From Symbiodinium natans (Eukaryota; Sar; Dinophyceae; Suessiales; Symbiodiniaceae): DNA of 64,000 bases. The stretch covers positions 1-64,000 of the forward strand of contig CAJNDS010000072.1 of the NCBI GenBank assembly GCA_905221605.1, written 5' to 3'. A model generated the notes under the pieces. The model was not told the DNA's origin. It saw nothing but the letters and a program-made list of their open reading frames with translations, and ran no database searches. Made by a program: the position numbers and the translations under genes. Positions 10,061 to 19,662 of this stretch are shown here, one piece after another; the first letter of the stretch is position 1, and every line of letters starts with the position of its first letter.

Positions 10061-10547
10061 GGGGTTTAGGGGTTGACTACGGCAAAATCAAAAACCAGAA
10101 CTGGTTCGGAAATCAGGACAAAGGGAAACCATGACGGGAAAATCGAAAACGGGAAAACTGATGATTCGACAACCGGGAAACGGATGATCCGGAAACTCGA
10201 AAATGGCAAGCTCGGCAACTGGGAAAGATGTCGTGTCTCGCAGCAAGTCCCCCACCCCCCACCCCACCCCCGCCCTACCCCGCGCCGACCCACTACCTCC
10301 CGAGGACGCGCACTTTCTCAGCCCCCACCCCTCCTGCCCCTCCCGCCCTGATATACCCTATGAACCCCAAGGGCCCCATACTTCCGACCCCTTTCAGAGG
10401 GTAGGGGGACCACTTTGAGGGGCCATGTAACTGCCCTTAGAGGGAAGCTTTTTGTTGCTGTAGGGTGGGTGGGGATGCAAACTTTGCCCCCCCCCCCCAC
10501 CCGCCCGGTATCCCTGCCAGGAAAAAGTGAGGCCCCACACTCTCAAC
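10060..10547. other. Low-complexity segment (GGAAA-rich, then C-rich)
   Basis: 10085-10215 repeats GGGAAA-type words, followed by C-rich sequence and a C run at 10489-10498. Long frames on both strands are compositional. 10350-10450 resembles 49385-49515 in wording (a CCATGTAACTGCC motif), suggesting a dispersed repeat. Confidence 0.5.
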
Positions 10548-10658
10548 TTGGGATGTTCCCCCTTATATGAACAGTCCTTAAATCCTTAAATAGGGATCAT
10601 AGTACCCCCTACTATAATGCCTTATTAAGGACGGTTAGTATCAGGGGAAACATCCCAA
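10548..10658. mobile_element. MITE-like element, family B copy 1
   Basis: TTGGGATGTTCCCCC at 10548-10562 is inverted as GGGGAAACATCCCAA at 10644-10658. The interior is TA-rich. Related elements lie at 29818-29910 and 54971-55077. Confidence 0.7.
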
Positions 10659-10833
10659 CTCTAAACCCACCCCCCGAAGCCCTTGTTGATATTGGCGAGT
10701 TGTGCAAAGAAGCCCCCCCCCCCCCACACCCTTCCCAAAAGGAACAATGTAGAATCCAGAGTGGAAGCTTGGTCCTGAACCCTGAACCCTAAACCCCAAA
10801 GCGTAAAAAAAGCTGAGGCTCCCGCCCCTGCAC

Positions 10834-11165
10834 CCGCTCGAAGTAGGCGCGCTGCTGGCGGAGCAAACGGTCGCGGAAGTCGATCACCTGGCGTCAGGGT
10901 TTAGGGTTTAGCCCCATGAAGCCTAAACCCTAAACCCTAAACCTAAACCCTAAACCCTAAACCCTAAGCTGCAACGACACCTATGAGGTTCCCAGGCTGG
11001 GCAGGTTTGATGCCCAATAACCCGGGGGGTGACCCTAAATTACTAAACCCTAAACCCTAAACCCTAAACCCCAAGTCCTCTACACCAAACACCACACCCA
11101 CCTGCAGCATCCGGCTGTCGCTGGTGCTGCGCGGGTCGTAGCCCAGGCGCACGTAGACCTTGCGG
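10834..11165 (-). CDS. Two-exon pair (11102-11165, 10834-10887), unknown protein
   Basis: Minus strand. The upstream exon is one nucleotide plus 21 codons (KVYVRLGYDPRSTSDSRMLQ), entered from a CCCTAAAG acceptor and left at CAG|GTGGGT. The next exon, after GACGCCAG, is 54 nt (VIDFRDRLLRQQRAYFER), leaving at CGG|GTGCAG. Both junctions are in phase 0. The 214-nt intron contains CCCTAAA units and a second unique island. Basic, helical sequence; no family recognised. GC3 is high, as expected for coding DNA here. Confidence 0.5.
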
Positions 11166-11167
11166 CT

Positions 11168-11365
11168 TTAGGGTTTAGGGGTTTAGGGGTTTGGGGTTCA
11201 GGGGTTCAGGGGTTCAGGGGTTCAGGCGTTCAGGCGTTCAGGCGTTCAGGGGTTCAGGGGTTCAGGGGTTCAGGGGTTCAGGGGTTCAGGGGTTCAGGGG
11301 TTCAGGGGTTCAGGGGTTCAGGGGTTCAGGGGTTCAGGGGTTCAGGCGTTGCAGTTATTAGGGTT
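11168..11365. repeat. 8-bp minisatellite TTCAGGGG
   Basis: About 20 units of an octamer one G longer than the heptamer, with TTCAGGCG variants in the middle. A second octamer array of the same type lies at 22386-22590. Confidence 0.9.
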
Positions 11366-11549
11366 CAGGGAGCGAAGCCCTAAACCTAAACCCAAAGCCT
11401 AGGTTTTACGCAGCTCGGTTTGGGGGTGTGCGCGGAGCTGTTTAGACAAAAGAACGTGTAAGTTCATAGCGCTACCACATACAACTGACTCTTTAAGATG
11501 AGGGTTTAGGGTTTGGGTGCTTTAAGGCGTCTTTCCTGCAATTCATCAC

Positions 11550-11591
11550 CTAAACACTGAGCCATAAGCCCCAGACCCTGGCGCGAACATG
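11550..11591 (-). CDS. Candidate micro-exon
   Basis: Minus strand: acceptor TCTGGTCTTTTAG, one nucleotide, MFAPGSGAYGSVF, then AG|GTGATG. Both splice sites are good, but it is only 42 nt. Confidence 0.35.
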   Translation of the reverse strand, partial: HVRARVWGLWLSV

Positions 11592-11659
11592 CTAAAAGAC
11601 CAGAGACAGAGGAGGGCTGTGTAGGGTTTAGAGTTTAGGGTTTAGGTTTTGGGGTTTGG

Positions 11660-12050
11660 GGTTTAGGGCTCAGGGTTCAGGAGCCCTTGAATTTGCGCAA
11701 GGCCTGTCTCCACGGGCCGTCGCCCCAGAGGAAGGCAGTGAATATGAGGGCCTTCTGCATGGTAGACACCTGGGTGGCTGGAATGAGGGAGGGTTGAGGG
11801 TTGGGTTAAGGTTCGCGACTCCTGCCTTGAAGCCTTGCGGTTGAGCCCTTGGGAAGTTTCACAGTTCCACGCTCCGCAATGCACCCAAGGCTACAAAGTA
11901 AACCCTACGCCTAGATGTGTCCCTTCAGGGTTGAGGATTCCACAGAGTTCAAGCCAGCAGGTCCAAGGCAGTACGTTTCGGGTTGAGGGTTCAGGGCTTC
12001 GGCTTTGGAAATTAACCGGGATTGTAATGTGTAGAAGTCTTGATGATTGA
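11660..12050. other. Unique islands 11680-11760, 11845-11900, 11920-12040
   Basis: 11680-11755 reads GALEFAQGLSPRAVAPEEGS on plus; other frames are open too. 11861-11896 (plus) has TTTCACAG and AAA|GTAAAC edges. Not resolvable by eye. Confidence 0.3.
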
Positions 12051-12120
12051 GCCTCTTACCTTCCAGAATTTTCCCAACAACACATTACTTGTTTTCAAAC
12101 TGTACACTGCACATACTTGC

Positions 12121-12189
12121 TGCAGGGGACGCCCCTTGACCCTCAACCCCAAACTGGTGGCGTGCGCAGCGGGCCATGCTGCCATCGTG
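12121..12189 (-). CDS. Candidate exon with strong GC donor
   Basis: Minus strand: acceptor TGCAAGACAG, 23 codons starting HDGSMARCARHQFGVEGQGA, then GCA|GCAAGT, the ideal GC-donor context. Phase 0 at both ends. The plus strand also has an open frame ending at GTAAGA. Confidence 0.4.
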
Positions 12190-12316
12190 CTGTCTTGCAT
12201 GTAAGAGGTCCTAAACCCAAGAGTAGCCTAGGAATAAACCGGATTCCCTTTTTCGCTCTGAAAACGAGAGAATAAGGGCCTACTCTGGGGTCCCGAAGTC
12301 GCATGGCAGACCAGCC

Positions 12317-12545
12317 TTGAAACCTCCCGCACTTGGCTCTTTGGCAAGCACGATGTCCGGAGCATCCAAAATCCACGCAAGTGAGGTTCGCAGGAGTGTT
12401 CAGGCCGCTTCCGCCTACAAATACGAACGCAGAGAGCTTCGACGGCTCCTTCGCCCTTCGCACCCCAGTGAAGTCAGGAAATGTCTGCCGCTGAGGCGGC
12501 CCGGACACTGGCAGACGAGTCTGTCCCAGCCGGGAAGGCCCTAAA
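12317..12545. other. Unique island with competing exons
   Basis: Minus: after GGGCGAAG, EPSKLSAFVFVGGSGLNTPA continues to TGC|GTGGAT; further upstream AFPAGTDSSASVRAASAADI. Plus: SGASKIHASEVRRSVQAASA continues as a basic helix. Coding is likely, strand uncertain. Confidence 0.4.
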
Positions 12546-13063
12546 CAGAAAAACCTCCCCCCAAAACAGAGCCTAAGCCCTAAACCCAAAACGCCCTCCC
12601 CAGCAAAAAGCGAAAACACAAACAAATAAACTTGTCACCACTAGGGGCTCCCAAACCCCCCAAAAACCTAAACTGTGCTATGCCGCCAAAGACCTACATC
12701 CTCAAAACCCTAATACCCAACCCTCGTATACCGAAGCCCTACACCCTGAACCCTAAAATAAACTCCCGAAGCCCTAAACCTTAAACTCCCGAAGCTTCAA
12801 GGCTTAGAGCTTAGGGCTTTCGGAGTATAAGGTCTAGGATTTAAAGGGCATTGGGAGTTGAGGGTTTAGGGTTAAGGTGTTAGGGTTCTCGGGTTCAGGC
12901 TTGAGGAAGCAGGGTAGGCCCTCAACCCTTCACCCTAAACCCTGAACCCTAAACCCCAAAACGCAATCCTAAACCCTAAGCCCTAAACCCTAATCTCCCC
13001 AGAGCATTTTCTCTCCCAGGCTCCCAGCGCTGGGTGTCATCTTCCTCTCGCGAAGCCGCTCCT

Positions 13064-13275
13064 TTCGTTTAGGATTTAGGGTTTAGGGTTTAGGGCTTAG
13101 GGCCTAGGTTTTAGGTTTTAGGTTTTAGGTTTTAGGTTTTAGGGTTTAGGGTTTAGGGTTTAGGGTTTAGGGTTTAGGGTTTAGGGTTTAGGGTTTAGGG
13201 TTTAGGGTTTAGGGTTTAGGGTTTAGGGTTTAGGGTTTAGGGTTTAGGGTTTAGGGTTTAGGGTTTAGGGTTTAG
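13064..13275. repeat. TTTAGGG array with TTTTAGG sub-block
   Basis: About 200 bp. A TTTTAGG block (about 13107-13140) is embedded in TTTAGGG. Confidence 0.95.
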
Positions 13276-13400
13276 GAAAGTGGGGTTTAGCCACGACCCT
13301 GCCTGGCGGTGGGGGAATGAAATGTACGGGTATGCTCACGCCAAAGATAGATGGACCAACATGGAAGTATTATACATAGCCAAGGTTCTGTGCCCTCCGC

Positions 13401-13505
13401 CTGGGACGCCACCACGGGCAAAAGTTCGTACAGTCGCGCCATCTCGGAACGGAGTTGTCCAACCTCCGCCTCCAGCAGCTGCACGCGCAGGTGGTCAGGC
13501 ATCCG
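13401..13505 (-). CDS. Coiled-coil exon, unknown protein
   Basis: Minus strand: acceptor CTGCCGCAG (or CCCTAAAG 12 nt earlier, same frame), then 35 codons starting RMPDHLRVQLLEAEVGQLRS and continuing EMARLYELLPVVASQ, to CAG|GCGGAG. Leu and Val fall at heptad spacing, typical of a coiled coil. Phase 0 at both ends. Flanked on both sides by TTTAGGG arrays. One of the more convincing exons. Confidence 0.5.
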
Positions 13506-13517
13506 CTGCGGCAGCGG

Positions 13518-13611
13518 CTTTAGGGTTTAGGGTTTAGGGTTTAGGGTTTAGGGTTTAGGGTTTAGGGTTTAGGGTTTAGGGTTTAGGGTTTAGGGTTTAG
13601 GGTTTAGGGTT
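13518..13611. repeat. TTTAGGG array
   Basis: Nearly perfect, about 13 units. It directly abuts the acceptor side of the coiled-coil exon. Confidence 0.95.
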
Positions 13612-13739
13612 TTCCAGCACTTTAGGGCGCTTGTGGGCCTAGCGTTAAGAGTTTTGGGGTTTAGGGATTTAGGGTTTAGGGTCTAGGGTTTAGGGACTTA
13701 GGTTTTGGGGGGCAGCACTTGAGGGCTCTTCTTAGGGTG

Positions 13740-14500
13740 TAGGGTTTAGGAAGGAGCACCGTTGCTTTGGTATCCGAGGCCCCCGCTCGTTCCGCTCAGA
13801 CCGAGCATGTGGTTTAGGGTTTACGGTTTAGGGTTTAGGGTTTAGGGTTTAGGGTTAGAAATTAATTAGGGCTTATAGGTTGTGAAGTCGGCTTTTGGGC
13901 TCAGTGTAGGACATGTTCCTACTTCACTGAGCATGAGGAAGAGTAGTGGAGAAGTGCTAAAAAAGTTTATGTACACGAAGCTTCGCATGAACCTAGACTG
14001 CCATCAGCAGCCATGCCTCAAACACACGCACCTCATCCAGACATGCGCAAGACACATGTAGAACCTGAGGGCTTAAGGCTAAGGGTTTCGGGTTGAGGGT
14101 TCGGGCTTACAACTACCGTAGATGCCCCTTCATAAGAGAACCTGAATACAGCCTTAAGTGTACGCACAAAGTCTTCTTACAAGTACAGCGTTACTGGTGT
14201 GGATCAGGGTGGCAAAGGTTCGCCCAAAGCCCGAAACACCAGATGCCCAAAGCCCCTCCTCCAGTGGCCCACGGAGCCACATCGGCCGCTCCTGGGGCAA
14301 AACCCTAAACCCCCCCCCCCGAAACCTCCTAAACCCCGAAAACGACCACAATTCCACGGCAGACCCCTGGCAACCCCAAACCCCTACAACCCTAAATCCT
14401 TTAGGGAAACGAAACGTTGAGGGCCTGTGGGATCGGACCCCATAAACCGGTCGCACTTTTGCGGCAGAAAGATGCTGCCTTCTCAATGAGCCGATGAGGG
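13740..14500. other. Series of unique islands, no gene called
   Basis: 13755-13808, 13920-14060 and 14095-14470 are unique and open in several frames on both strands. 13755-13808 is an island entered by GTTTAG and left by GTTTAG on plus, both from heptamers. 14300-14330 has a C run. Confidence 0.35.
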
Positions 14501-14760
14501 AACCCTTGAAAATGACCTTAAGGGTTTGTTGGGGGTAAAAAAGGGCTACTTAGGTGTATAGGGACTATATAAGGTATATATAAAGGCCCTTAAGCCTAAC
14601 TGCAAGCCGTCGAACCACTAAACCCTGCACGCAACACATTGCCCCAGCGCCCTAAACTTTCGCTTGGCACGGGAATGTTGAGGTTTCCGAAACTGATCCC
14701 CTCAACCGGAAAGCTCTAACCACCCAAACCTCCCAGGCCACCCAAACACGATCTACAGGA

Positions 14761-14881
14761 TTCTTAAGGGAGGGGGTTCATGGGTGCACAGGTACCTAGG
14801 GACCCTTAGAGAGCCTTAGGGGGCAGTGGGGACTTTTAGGGACCCTTGGGTTACATACACCCCTTAAAACCCCCTTAAGAA
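14761..14881. mobile_element. MITE-like inverted-repeat element
   Basis: TTCTTAAGGGAGGGGGTT at 14761-14778 pairs with AACCCCCTTAAGAA at 14868-14881. On the minus strand it runs GT...CTTAAG and is followed by NPVDRVWVAWE then GAG|GTTTGG, so it may be an intron. 14505-14595 just upstream is another AT-rich remnant sharing TAGGGACTATATAAGGTA with 61264-61281. Confidence 0.55.
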
Positions 14882-14973
14882 CTATATAATTTGGGTTTAG
14901 GGCTTAGGGTTTAGGATTGAAGGTTTAGTTTAGGGTTTAGGGCTCTTAAACGGTTGAAGGCATCCGGCCCTGG

Positions 14974-15042
14974 CGATATGCACCGAAGCCCCTTCTCGCC
15001 CCCCATCGGTCCGCGAAGAGGGCGCGGATCACCTCTGCCTCG
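14974..15042 (-). CDS. Candidate exon
   Basis: Minus strand reads LEAEVIRALFADRWGARRGF, with a possible GAG acceptor and a G|GTGCATA donor. It looks coding; boundaries uncertain. Confidence 0.35.
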
Positions 15043-15235
15043 AGCCCTAAACCCTAAACCCTGGACCCTAAACAATACACCCTAAACCCTAAACCCCAAA
15101 CCCCAAACCCTAAACCCTAAACCCTAAACCCTAAATCACGAACCCGAACCCTAAACCCTAAATCACAAACCCGAACCTTAAATCCTAAACCCTAAAGAGC
15201 GGCTGGGGTGGGGGGGGAGGGTGGGGGGAAGGCTC

Positions 15236-15430
15236 CTACCGTTGATGGAGGACATCTTGCACCGCTTTACATGGCATTGACCGTTGATCCTCGGAAGTGC
15301 CGTGGGTTCTAATGACAACCACCACCTCGGTGTCCAGCATCGTCAATATGAAAAGGGGTGCGGGTCATGCTCATGTGTCGCGTCACTTGAAATTAATTAG
15401 GTGGTGCAAGATTTCCTCCATCAACCGTAG
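15236..15430. repeat. 28-bp inverted repeat arms around a 139-bp spacer
   Basis: 15236-15263 and 15403-15430 are inverted copies matching at 26 of 28 positions (core GTTGATGGAGGA). It could be a foldback element, or a hairpin in the transcript. It sits at the start of an AT-richer block with no heptamers. Confidence 0.75.
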
Positions 15431-15507
15431 CATTGCTTCTGAGAGAAAAGACGAAGCGAATGAACGGGACAAAAGCACGCGTCTTTCACTGCGTTCTCTC
15501 CTTGTAA
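15402..15507 (+). CDS. Candidate internal exon upstream of the 15739 terminal exon
   Basis: Plus strand: acceptor TTAATTAG, then WCKISSINRSIASERKDEAN and on to RSLL, donor CTT|GTAATT. Charged, protein-like. The phase does not match the next exon as drawn, so a boundary is off or an exon is missing. Confidence 0.3.
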
Positions 15508-15738
15508 TTTCTCCCTTATTATTTACTTCTTTCTTGTTCTCTGTTTTACTTCTATCCCTGGCTAAGAAAAAGAATACAATGTGCCCGGCTTAGCATATAA
15601 TATTAATAGTGTTCCCGTGCTCTAATATTCTATGATTAAATCGCGCGGGGGTTTCGTTCACATAATTATATATAATGTAATTCACGCGTCTTTGCATTCC
15701 TTGTAATTACATAAAAATTGTGTTCTCTTCACTTTTAG

Positions 15739-15965
15739 AAGCTTCTGGGACGGTCTCAAAGTACTGGAACAAGAGTGCAGTTGTTAAGGCTTTTAGTACT
15801 GCAACCCCTGGCTCACAGACTCATTCACACCCAGATGCAGGAGATGACAGGGCAAAGGAGGTTCTTCCTACCAGAGCTGTGAACCAGACCTTGAATCCAG
15901 AGAACGAATCATGGGCGCTCTTTCACTGTGCTCTTTTGCTTACTATATTCGGGCTTCCACAGTAG
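15739..15965 (+). CDS. Terminal exon, unknown protein
   Basis: Plus strand: a strong acceptor, TTCTCTTCACTTTTAG, then two nucleotides plus 75 codons ending TAG at 15963-15965. It begins ASGTVSKYWNKSAVVKAFST, contains a His/Asp-rich middle and ends in a hydrophobic stretch (ALFHCALLLTIFGLPQ) that could be a membrane or buried helix. Base composition is more AT-rich than the GC-rich islands. One of the best gene ends on the plus strand. No family recognised. Confidence 0.5.
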
Positions 15966-16410
15966 GGCTTAGGCTCCTTGCTTTTGGGGCTTACGGAGCC
16001 GAGGGCCCACCCTAAACCCTAAACCCTGAACCCGAAACCCTCAACCTACACCCCTTTTTTGACTTTTAAACCCTTTAGGCCCACTCTTTAGACCCTTTAA
16101 GCTAACCCTTGAAGCCCTTTAAACCCCTCAACCTCTGTTAAGCCCTGTAGAAGCCGCTGAACCCTTTCAAAGCCCTTTGACCTTTCAACCCCTTAACCCA
16201 TAAAGCCCGTTAAACCCTTTAAACACCCTTTTAAAACAAATGGAACCTTTTAAAACCCTAACCCTAAACCCTAAACCCTAAACCCTAAACCCTAAACCCT
16301 AAACCCTAAACCCTAAACCCTAAACCCCCCAAAGGCGAAGGGATCGGATCTTGGAGCCCGGCTACTTCCAACTCGTCGGGCCTCATCTGCTCCTGCGCCG
16401 GCTAGGGCTT
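15966..16410. repeat. Degenerate then perfect CCCTAAA repeats
   Basis: Longer variant units (CCCTTTAAA and relatives) at 16050-16250, then a clean CCCTAAA array 16255-16325. The island 16335-16410 is open on both strands. Confidence 0.85.
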
Positions 16411-17092
16411 GAGGGTCTGGGGTTTCGGGTTTAGGGTTTAGGGTTTGGGGTTTGGGGTTTAGGGTTTAGGGGTTTAGGGGTTTTTCGGGTTTGGGGTTTG
16501 GGGCTTAGGGTTTGGGGTTTGGGGTTTGGGGTTTAGGGTTTAAGGGTTTTTCGGGTTTGGGGTTTCGGGTTTAGGGTTTGGGGTTTGGGGTTTGGGGTTT
16601 AGGGTTTAGGGGTTTAGGGGTTTTTCGGGTTTGGGGTTTGGGGCTTAGGGTTTGGGGTTTGGGGTTTGGGGTTTAGGGTTTAGGGTTTTTCGGGTTTGGG
16701 GTTTCGGGTTTAGGGTTTGGGGTTTGGGGTTTGGGGTTTAGGGTTTAGGGGTTTTTCGGGTTTGGGGTTTCGGGTTTAGGGTTTGGGGTTTGCGGTTTGG
16801 GTTTTAGGGTTTAGGGGTTTAGGGGTTTTTCGGGTTTGGGGTTTGGGGCTTAGGGTTTGGGGTTTGGGGTTTAGGGTTTAGGGGTTTTTCGGGTTTGGGG
16901 TTTCGGGTTTAGGGTTTGGGGTTTGGGGTTTGGGGTTTAGGGTTTAGGGGTTTATGGGTTTTTCGGGTTTGGGGTTTGGGGCTTAGGGTTTGGGGTTTGG
17001 GGTTTGGGGTTTAGGGTTTAGGGGTTTTTCGGGTTTGGGGTTTCGGGTTTAGGGTTTGGGGTTTGGGGTTTAGGGTTTAGGGGTTTAGGCCC
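16410..17092. repeat. Higher-order repeat of heptamer variants
   Basis: About 680 bp in which a super-unit (TTTTTCGGG, TTTGGGG, TTTCGGG or CTTAGGG, TTTAGGG, several TTTGGGG, TTTAGGG, ending TTTAGGGG) recurs roughly 8-9 times with small length differences. This is satellite-like organisation above the heptamer level. Confidence 0.9.
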
Positions 17093-17335
17093 ATTGGATG
17101 TGCAGGTGTTCGCTGCTTCAACGACCGGACGGTGAGTGCTCCTGCCATCGTGGAGGGCTGCTCGGATAGTCTATTTAGGATATATGGGGTTAGGGGCAAC
17201 TTTTTGGTTATTTGGCCAGTGGTACTTAGTAAATGCACTTAGTGATAAGGGAAATTAGGGCAGTTAGGGTTTGCGGGAGGGACCTTCTGTTATAAGTTGG
17301 AAGCTTATTGAAGGAAGGACCTGCAAGGGCGGAAC
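17093..17335. other. Unique island, exon-like at its start
   Basis: 17106-17131 on plus (TGTGCAG, VRCFNDRT, ACG|GTGAGT) has a perfect donor, and the frame stays open as VSAPAIVEGCSDSLF beyond it. On minus, after GATGGCAG, STHRPVVEAANTCTSN is equally open. The rest is spacer. Confidence 0.35.
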
Positions 17336-17336
17336 G

Positions 17337-17485
17337 GACAGGGTCTAGGGTCTAGGCTCTAGGCTCTAGGGTCTAGGGTCTAGGGTCTAGGGTCGAGGGT
17401 TTAGGGTTTAGGGTTTAGGGCTTAGGGTTTAGGGTTTAGGGTTTAGGGTTTAGGGTTTAGGGTTTAGGGTTTAGGGTTTAGGGTC
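17337..17485. repeat. TCTAGGG block followed by TTTAGGG
   Basis: A short TCTAGGG run (17340-17395) changes to TTTAGGG (17396-17485): another homogenised variant block. Confidence 0.9.
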
Positions 17486-17498
17486 AGGGCATCCCAAC

Positions 17499-17764
17499 CT
17501 GTAAGCTCTTTCATCGCTGCGGCGTGGCGAGATCATGGTCTGGCTTGAGACTCCAAGACCACTCTGCACCCTGAACTCCTGAACACTGCCACCCTCAGCG
17601 TTAAAGCCCAAAGCCCTCAAAAAGTGCCCTAAACCCTAAACCCTAAACCCTAAACCCTCAACCCTAAACCCTAAACCCTAAACCCCAAACGAGGCACGTG
17701 CCTTGGCTTTGGCGGGCGGCTCGGAGGGCACTGGGGGCGCGTCCGCGAACTTCACGACATGCAC
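17499..17764 (-). CDS. Two-exon pair (17702-17764, 17499-17563), unknown protein
   Basis: Minus strand. The first exon is 63 nt (VHVVKFADAPPVPSEPPAKAK without its last residue), entered after AATCCCAG and left at AAG|GCACGT. The second, after GGGTGCAG, is 65 nt starting SGLGVSSQTMISPRRSDERA and leaves at AG|GTTGGG. Phases agree (0 to 0). The 138-nt intron is a CCCTAAA array. Pro/Ala/Lys-rich linker-like sequence. No family recognised. Confidence 0.5.
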
Positions 17765-17774
17765 CTGGGATTTA

Positions 17775-18545
17775 GGGTTTACGGTTTAGGGTTTGAGGGG
17801 GTTGAGAGGGTTGAGGGGGTGGTTGAGGGGGTGGTTGAGGGGGTGGTTGAGGGGGTTGAGGTTGAGGGGGTTGAGGGGGTTGAGAGGGTTGAGGGTTGAG
17901 GAGCTTAGGCTTATCTACTCCTCAACTCTAAACCCGCAAACTCAAAGCTCGTAGCCCTAAGCCCTCAACCCAAACCCTAAACCGCGTGATAAGGTGCCTG
18001 AAGTGGTTCCTTAACAGCAACCGATCAAGGCCTTAGGATTCAGGGTCAAGGTTCAGGGTTCAGGGCTTAGGGCTTTGGATTTAGGGGGTTCAGGGTCGAG
18101 GGCTTGAGAAATCAGGGTCTAGGATTTAGAGGGTTTAAGCCGTTTAGGTCGGAAAGGAGCAGTAGCTTTCCAAAGTCTGAAACCTCCAAACCCTGAACCC
18201 TGAAACCTCAAACCCTAAACCCTAAACCCTGAAACCCCAAACCCCAAATCCCTAAACCCTAAACCCTGAACCGTAAACCCCAAACCCTAAACCCTAAAAC
18301 CCTTACCACCAAACCCTAAAACCTGAAACCCTAAACCCTAACCTCAAACCCTACACGACCCTAAACCCCAAACCCTAAGCCCTAACCCCTAACCCCTAAC
18401 ACGGCAAGCCGGAGTTCGAAACCCGAAAGCCCTCTCTCACGCCTAAACCCTATAAACCCTAAACCCGGATACTATTTTTTAGACATGTCCAAAATATAGA
18501 ACCCTAAGCTCTCAACCCTAAACCCGAAAACCGGAAATCCCAAAC
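17775..18545. repeat. TTGAGGGGG-type repeats, then CCCTAAA/CCCTGAA arrays
   Basis: 17790-17905 is a GGGGTTGAGG minisatellite. 18180-18400 and 18435-18540 are variant C-strand heptamers. No gene seen apart from short islands. Confidence 0.85.
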
Positions 18546-18548
18546 AGC

Positions 18549-18615
18549 TCAGCGCGGGCGCCCCGATCCAGGCCCGGTTGATCTTTGTCTCGCCCGTGCC
18601 CGAGACGTTCTTGAG
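18549..18615 (-). CDS. Candidate exon
   Basis: Minus strand: acceptor GTTGGTCAG, 22 codons starting LKNVSGTGETKINRAWIGAP, then A|GCTGTT. High GC3; looks coding. Confidence 0.42.
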
Positions 18616-19013
18616 CTGACCAACCACATGGAGGGTTTAGGGTTTAGGGCTCAAAGTTTAGGGTTTCAGGGAGCTTGGGAAGTTGCTCAGGGCTCATGGT
18701 TTAGGGTTTAGGGTTCAGGGTCTAGGGTTTAGGGTTTAGGGCTCAGAGTTCAGGGTTCAGTGCTTAGGAGTTGGGGTTCGGGTTTGGCACTTGGATTTGG
18801 GGGTTTCTCGGTTTGGCACTAGGGTTCGCAACTCAGCCAGCTATGGAGCTCTCATGCCCTGCATGAACTCAAGCTCGACCCAGAATGGGGTTTAGGGTTT
18901 TGGGTTTCGGGTTTCGGGTTTGGGGTGCAGCACTGGTCAGCTGAACGCAGTGTGGAGACATGCCCACCCCAAGGCCACCCATACACAACCCACCACAACT
19001 CACCACAACTCAC

Positions 19014-19216
19014 ATCGAGCCAACCGAAACCAGAAGCCGCCAGGCCGGTCATTCTCAACTTCGGCTTCCGTTGGGTTGGAAGCTTCCAGGGCTTCCCCCG
19101 AGCAGGTTTCCGGGAGCTTTGTGGGCATGCCATAAACGGCTTCTAAAGGGGAGGGCGCTTGCGCATCGAGAGCGGAAATCTCCGGTTTTGGGAAGTCGGC
19201 GACTTCAGGGGTGTGC
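19014..19216 (-). CDS. Internal exon of 67 codons, unknown acidic protein
   Basis: Minus strand: acceptor GAGCCTGCAG, one nucleotide, 67 codons, one nucleotide, then the canonical donor GAT|GTGAGT. It starts HTPEVADFPKPEISALDAQA, then an acidic Ser/Thr/Pro/Glu-rich middle (NPTEAEVENDRPGG) and an aromatic end (FWFRLAR). The length of the open frame together with both good splice sites makes this one of the strongest exons. No domain recognised; it may be a disordered linker. Confidence 0.55.
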
Positions 19217-19409
19217 CTGCAGGCTCCGCAGCCCACAGAGCCTGCCCGGGTCTCGCTGAGCGATCGACTGCGCCCGCCTACCCAGAAGAAGGGGTGGCGG
19301 ACGGGTTTCGGGTTGAGGGTTTAGGGTAAAGGTTGTAATGGCTACTAAGGGGGGGGGAACCTAAATGACTCTGAATCCACAAAGGCATCGCCCTCCGATT
19401 TGGGGTTTA

Positions 19410-19512
19410 CGATTTGGGGTTTAGGGTTTAGGGTTTAGGGTTTAGGGTTTAGGGTTTAGGGTTTAGGGTTTAGGGTTTAGGGTTTAGGGTTTAGGGTTTA
19501 GGGTTTAGGTTC
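19410..19512. repeat. TTTAGGG array
   Basis: About 14 nearly perfect units. Confidence 0.95.
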
Positions 19513-19609
19513 ATGGTTTAAGGCAGTTTACGGTTTGGGGAAGTTCAGGGTTGGGGGTTGAGGGCTCCGAGGGAAACGAAAGTCAACACAAAAACAATCG
19601 CCCACGCGC

Positions 19610-19662
19610 CTGCTTGGCCTTGTGCCGGCGCAGGAAAGGGTTGTCCTGGCCGCGAAGCGCCC
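19610..19662 (-). CDS. Candidate exon
   Basis: Minus strand after CCCTAG: two nucleotides then ALRGQDNPFLRRHKAKQ, ending CAG|GCGCGT. Basic; plausible. Confidence 0.4.

Noticed and set aside
12126-12200. Ankyrin-like plus-strand exon (AAGHAAIVLSC)
   Set aside because: One weak motif match; the minus-strand reading with GCA|GCAAGT donor fits neighbours better, so no ankyrin claim is made.
18400-18425. Possible tRNA T-arm (GGAGTTCGAAACCCG)
   Set aside because: No acceptor stem or anticodon arm can be drawn around it; it is heptamer-rich background.
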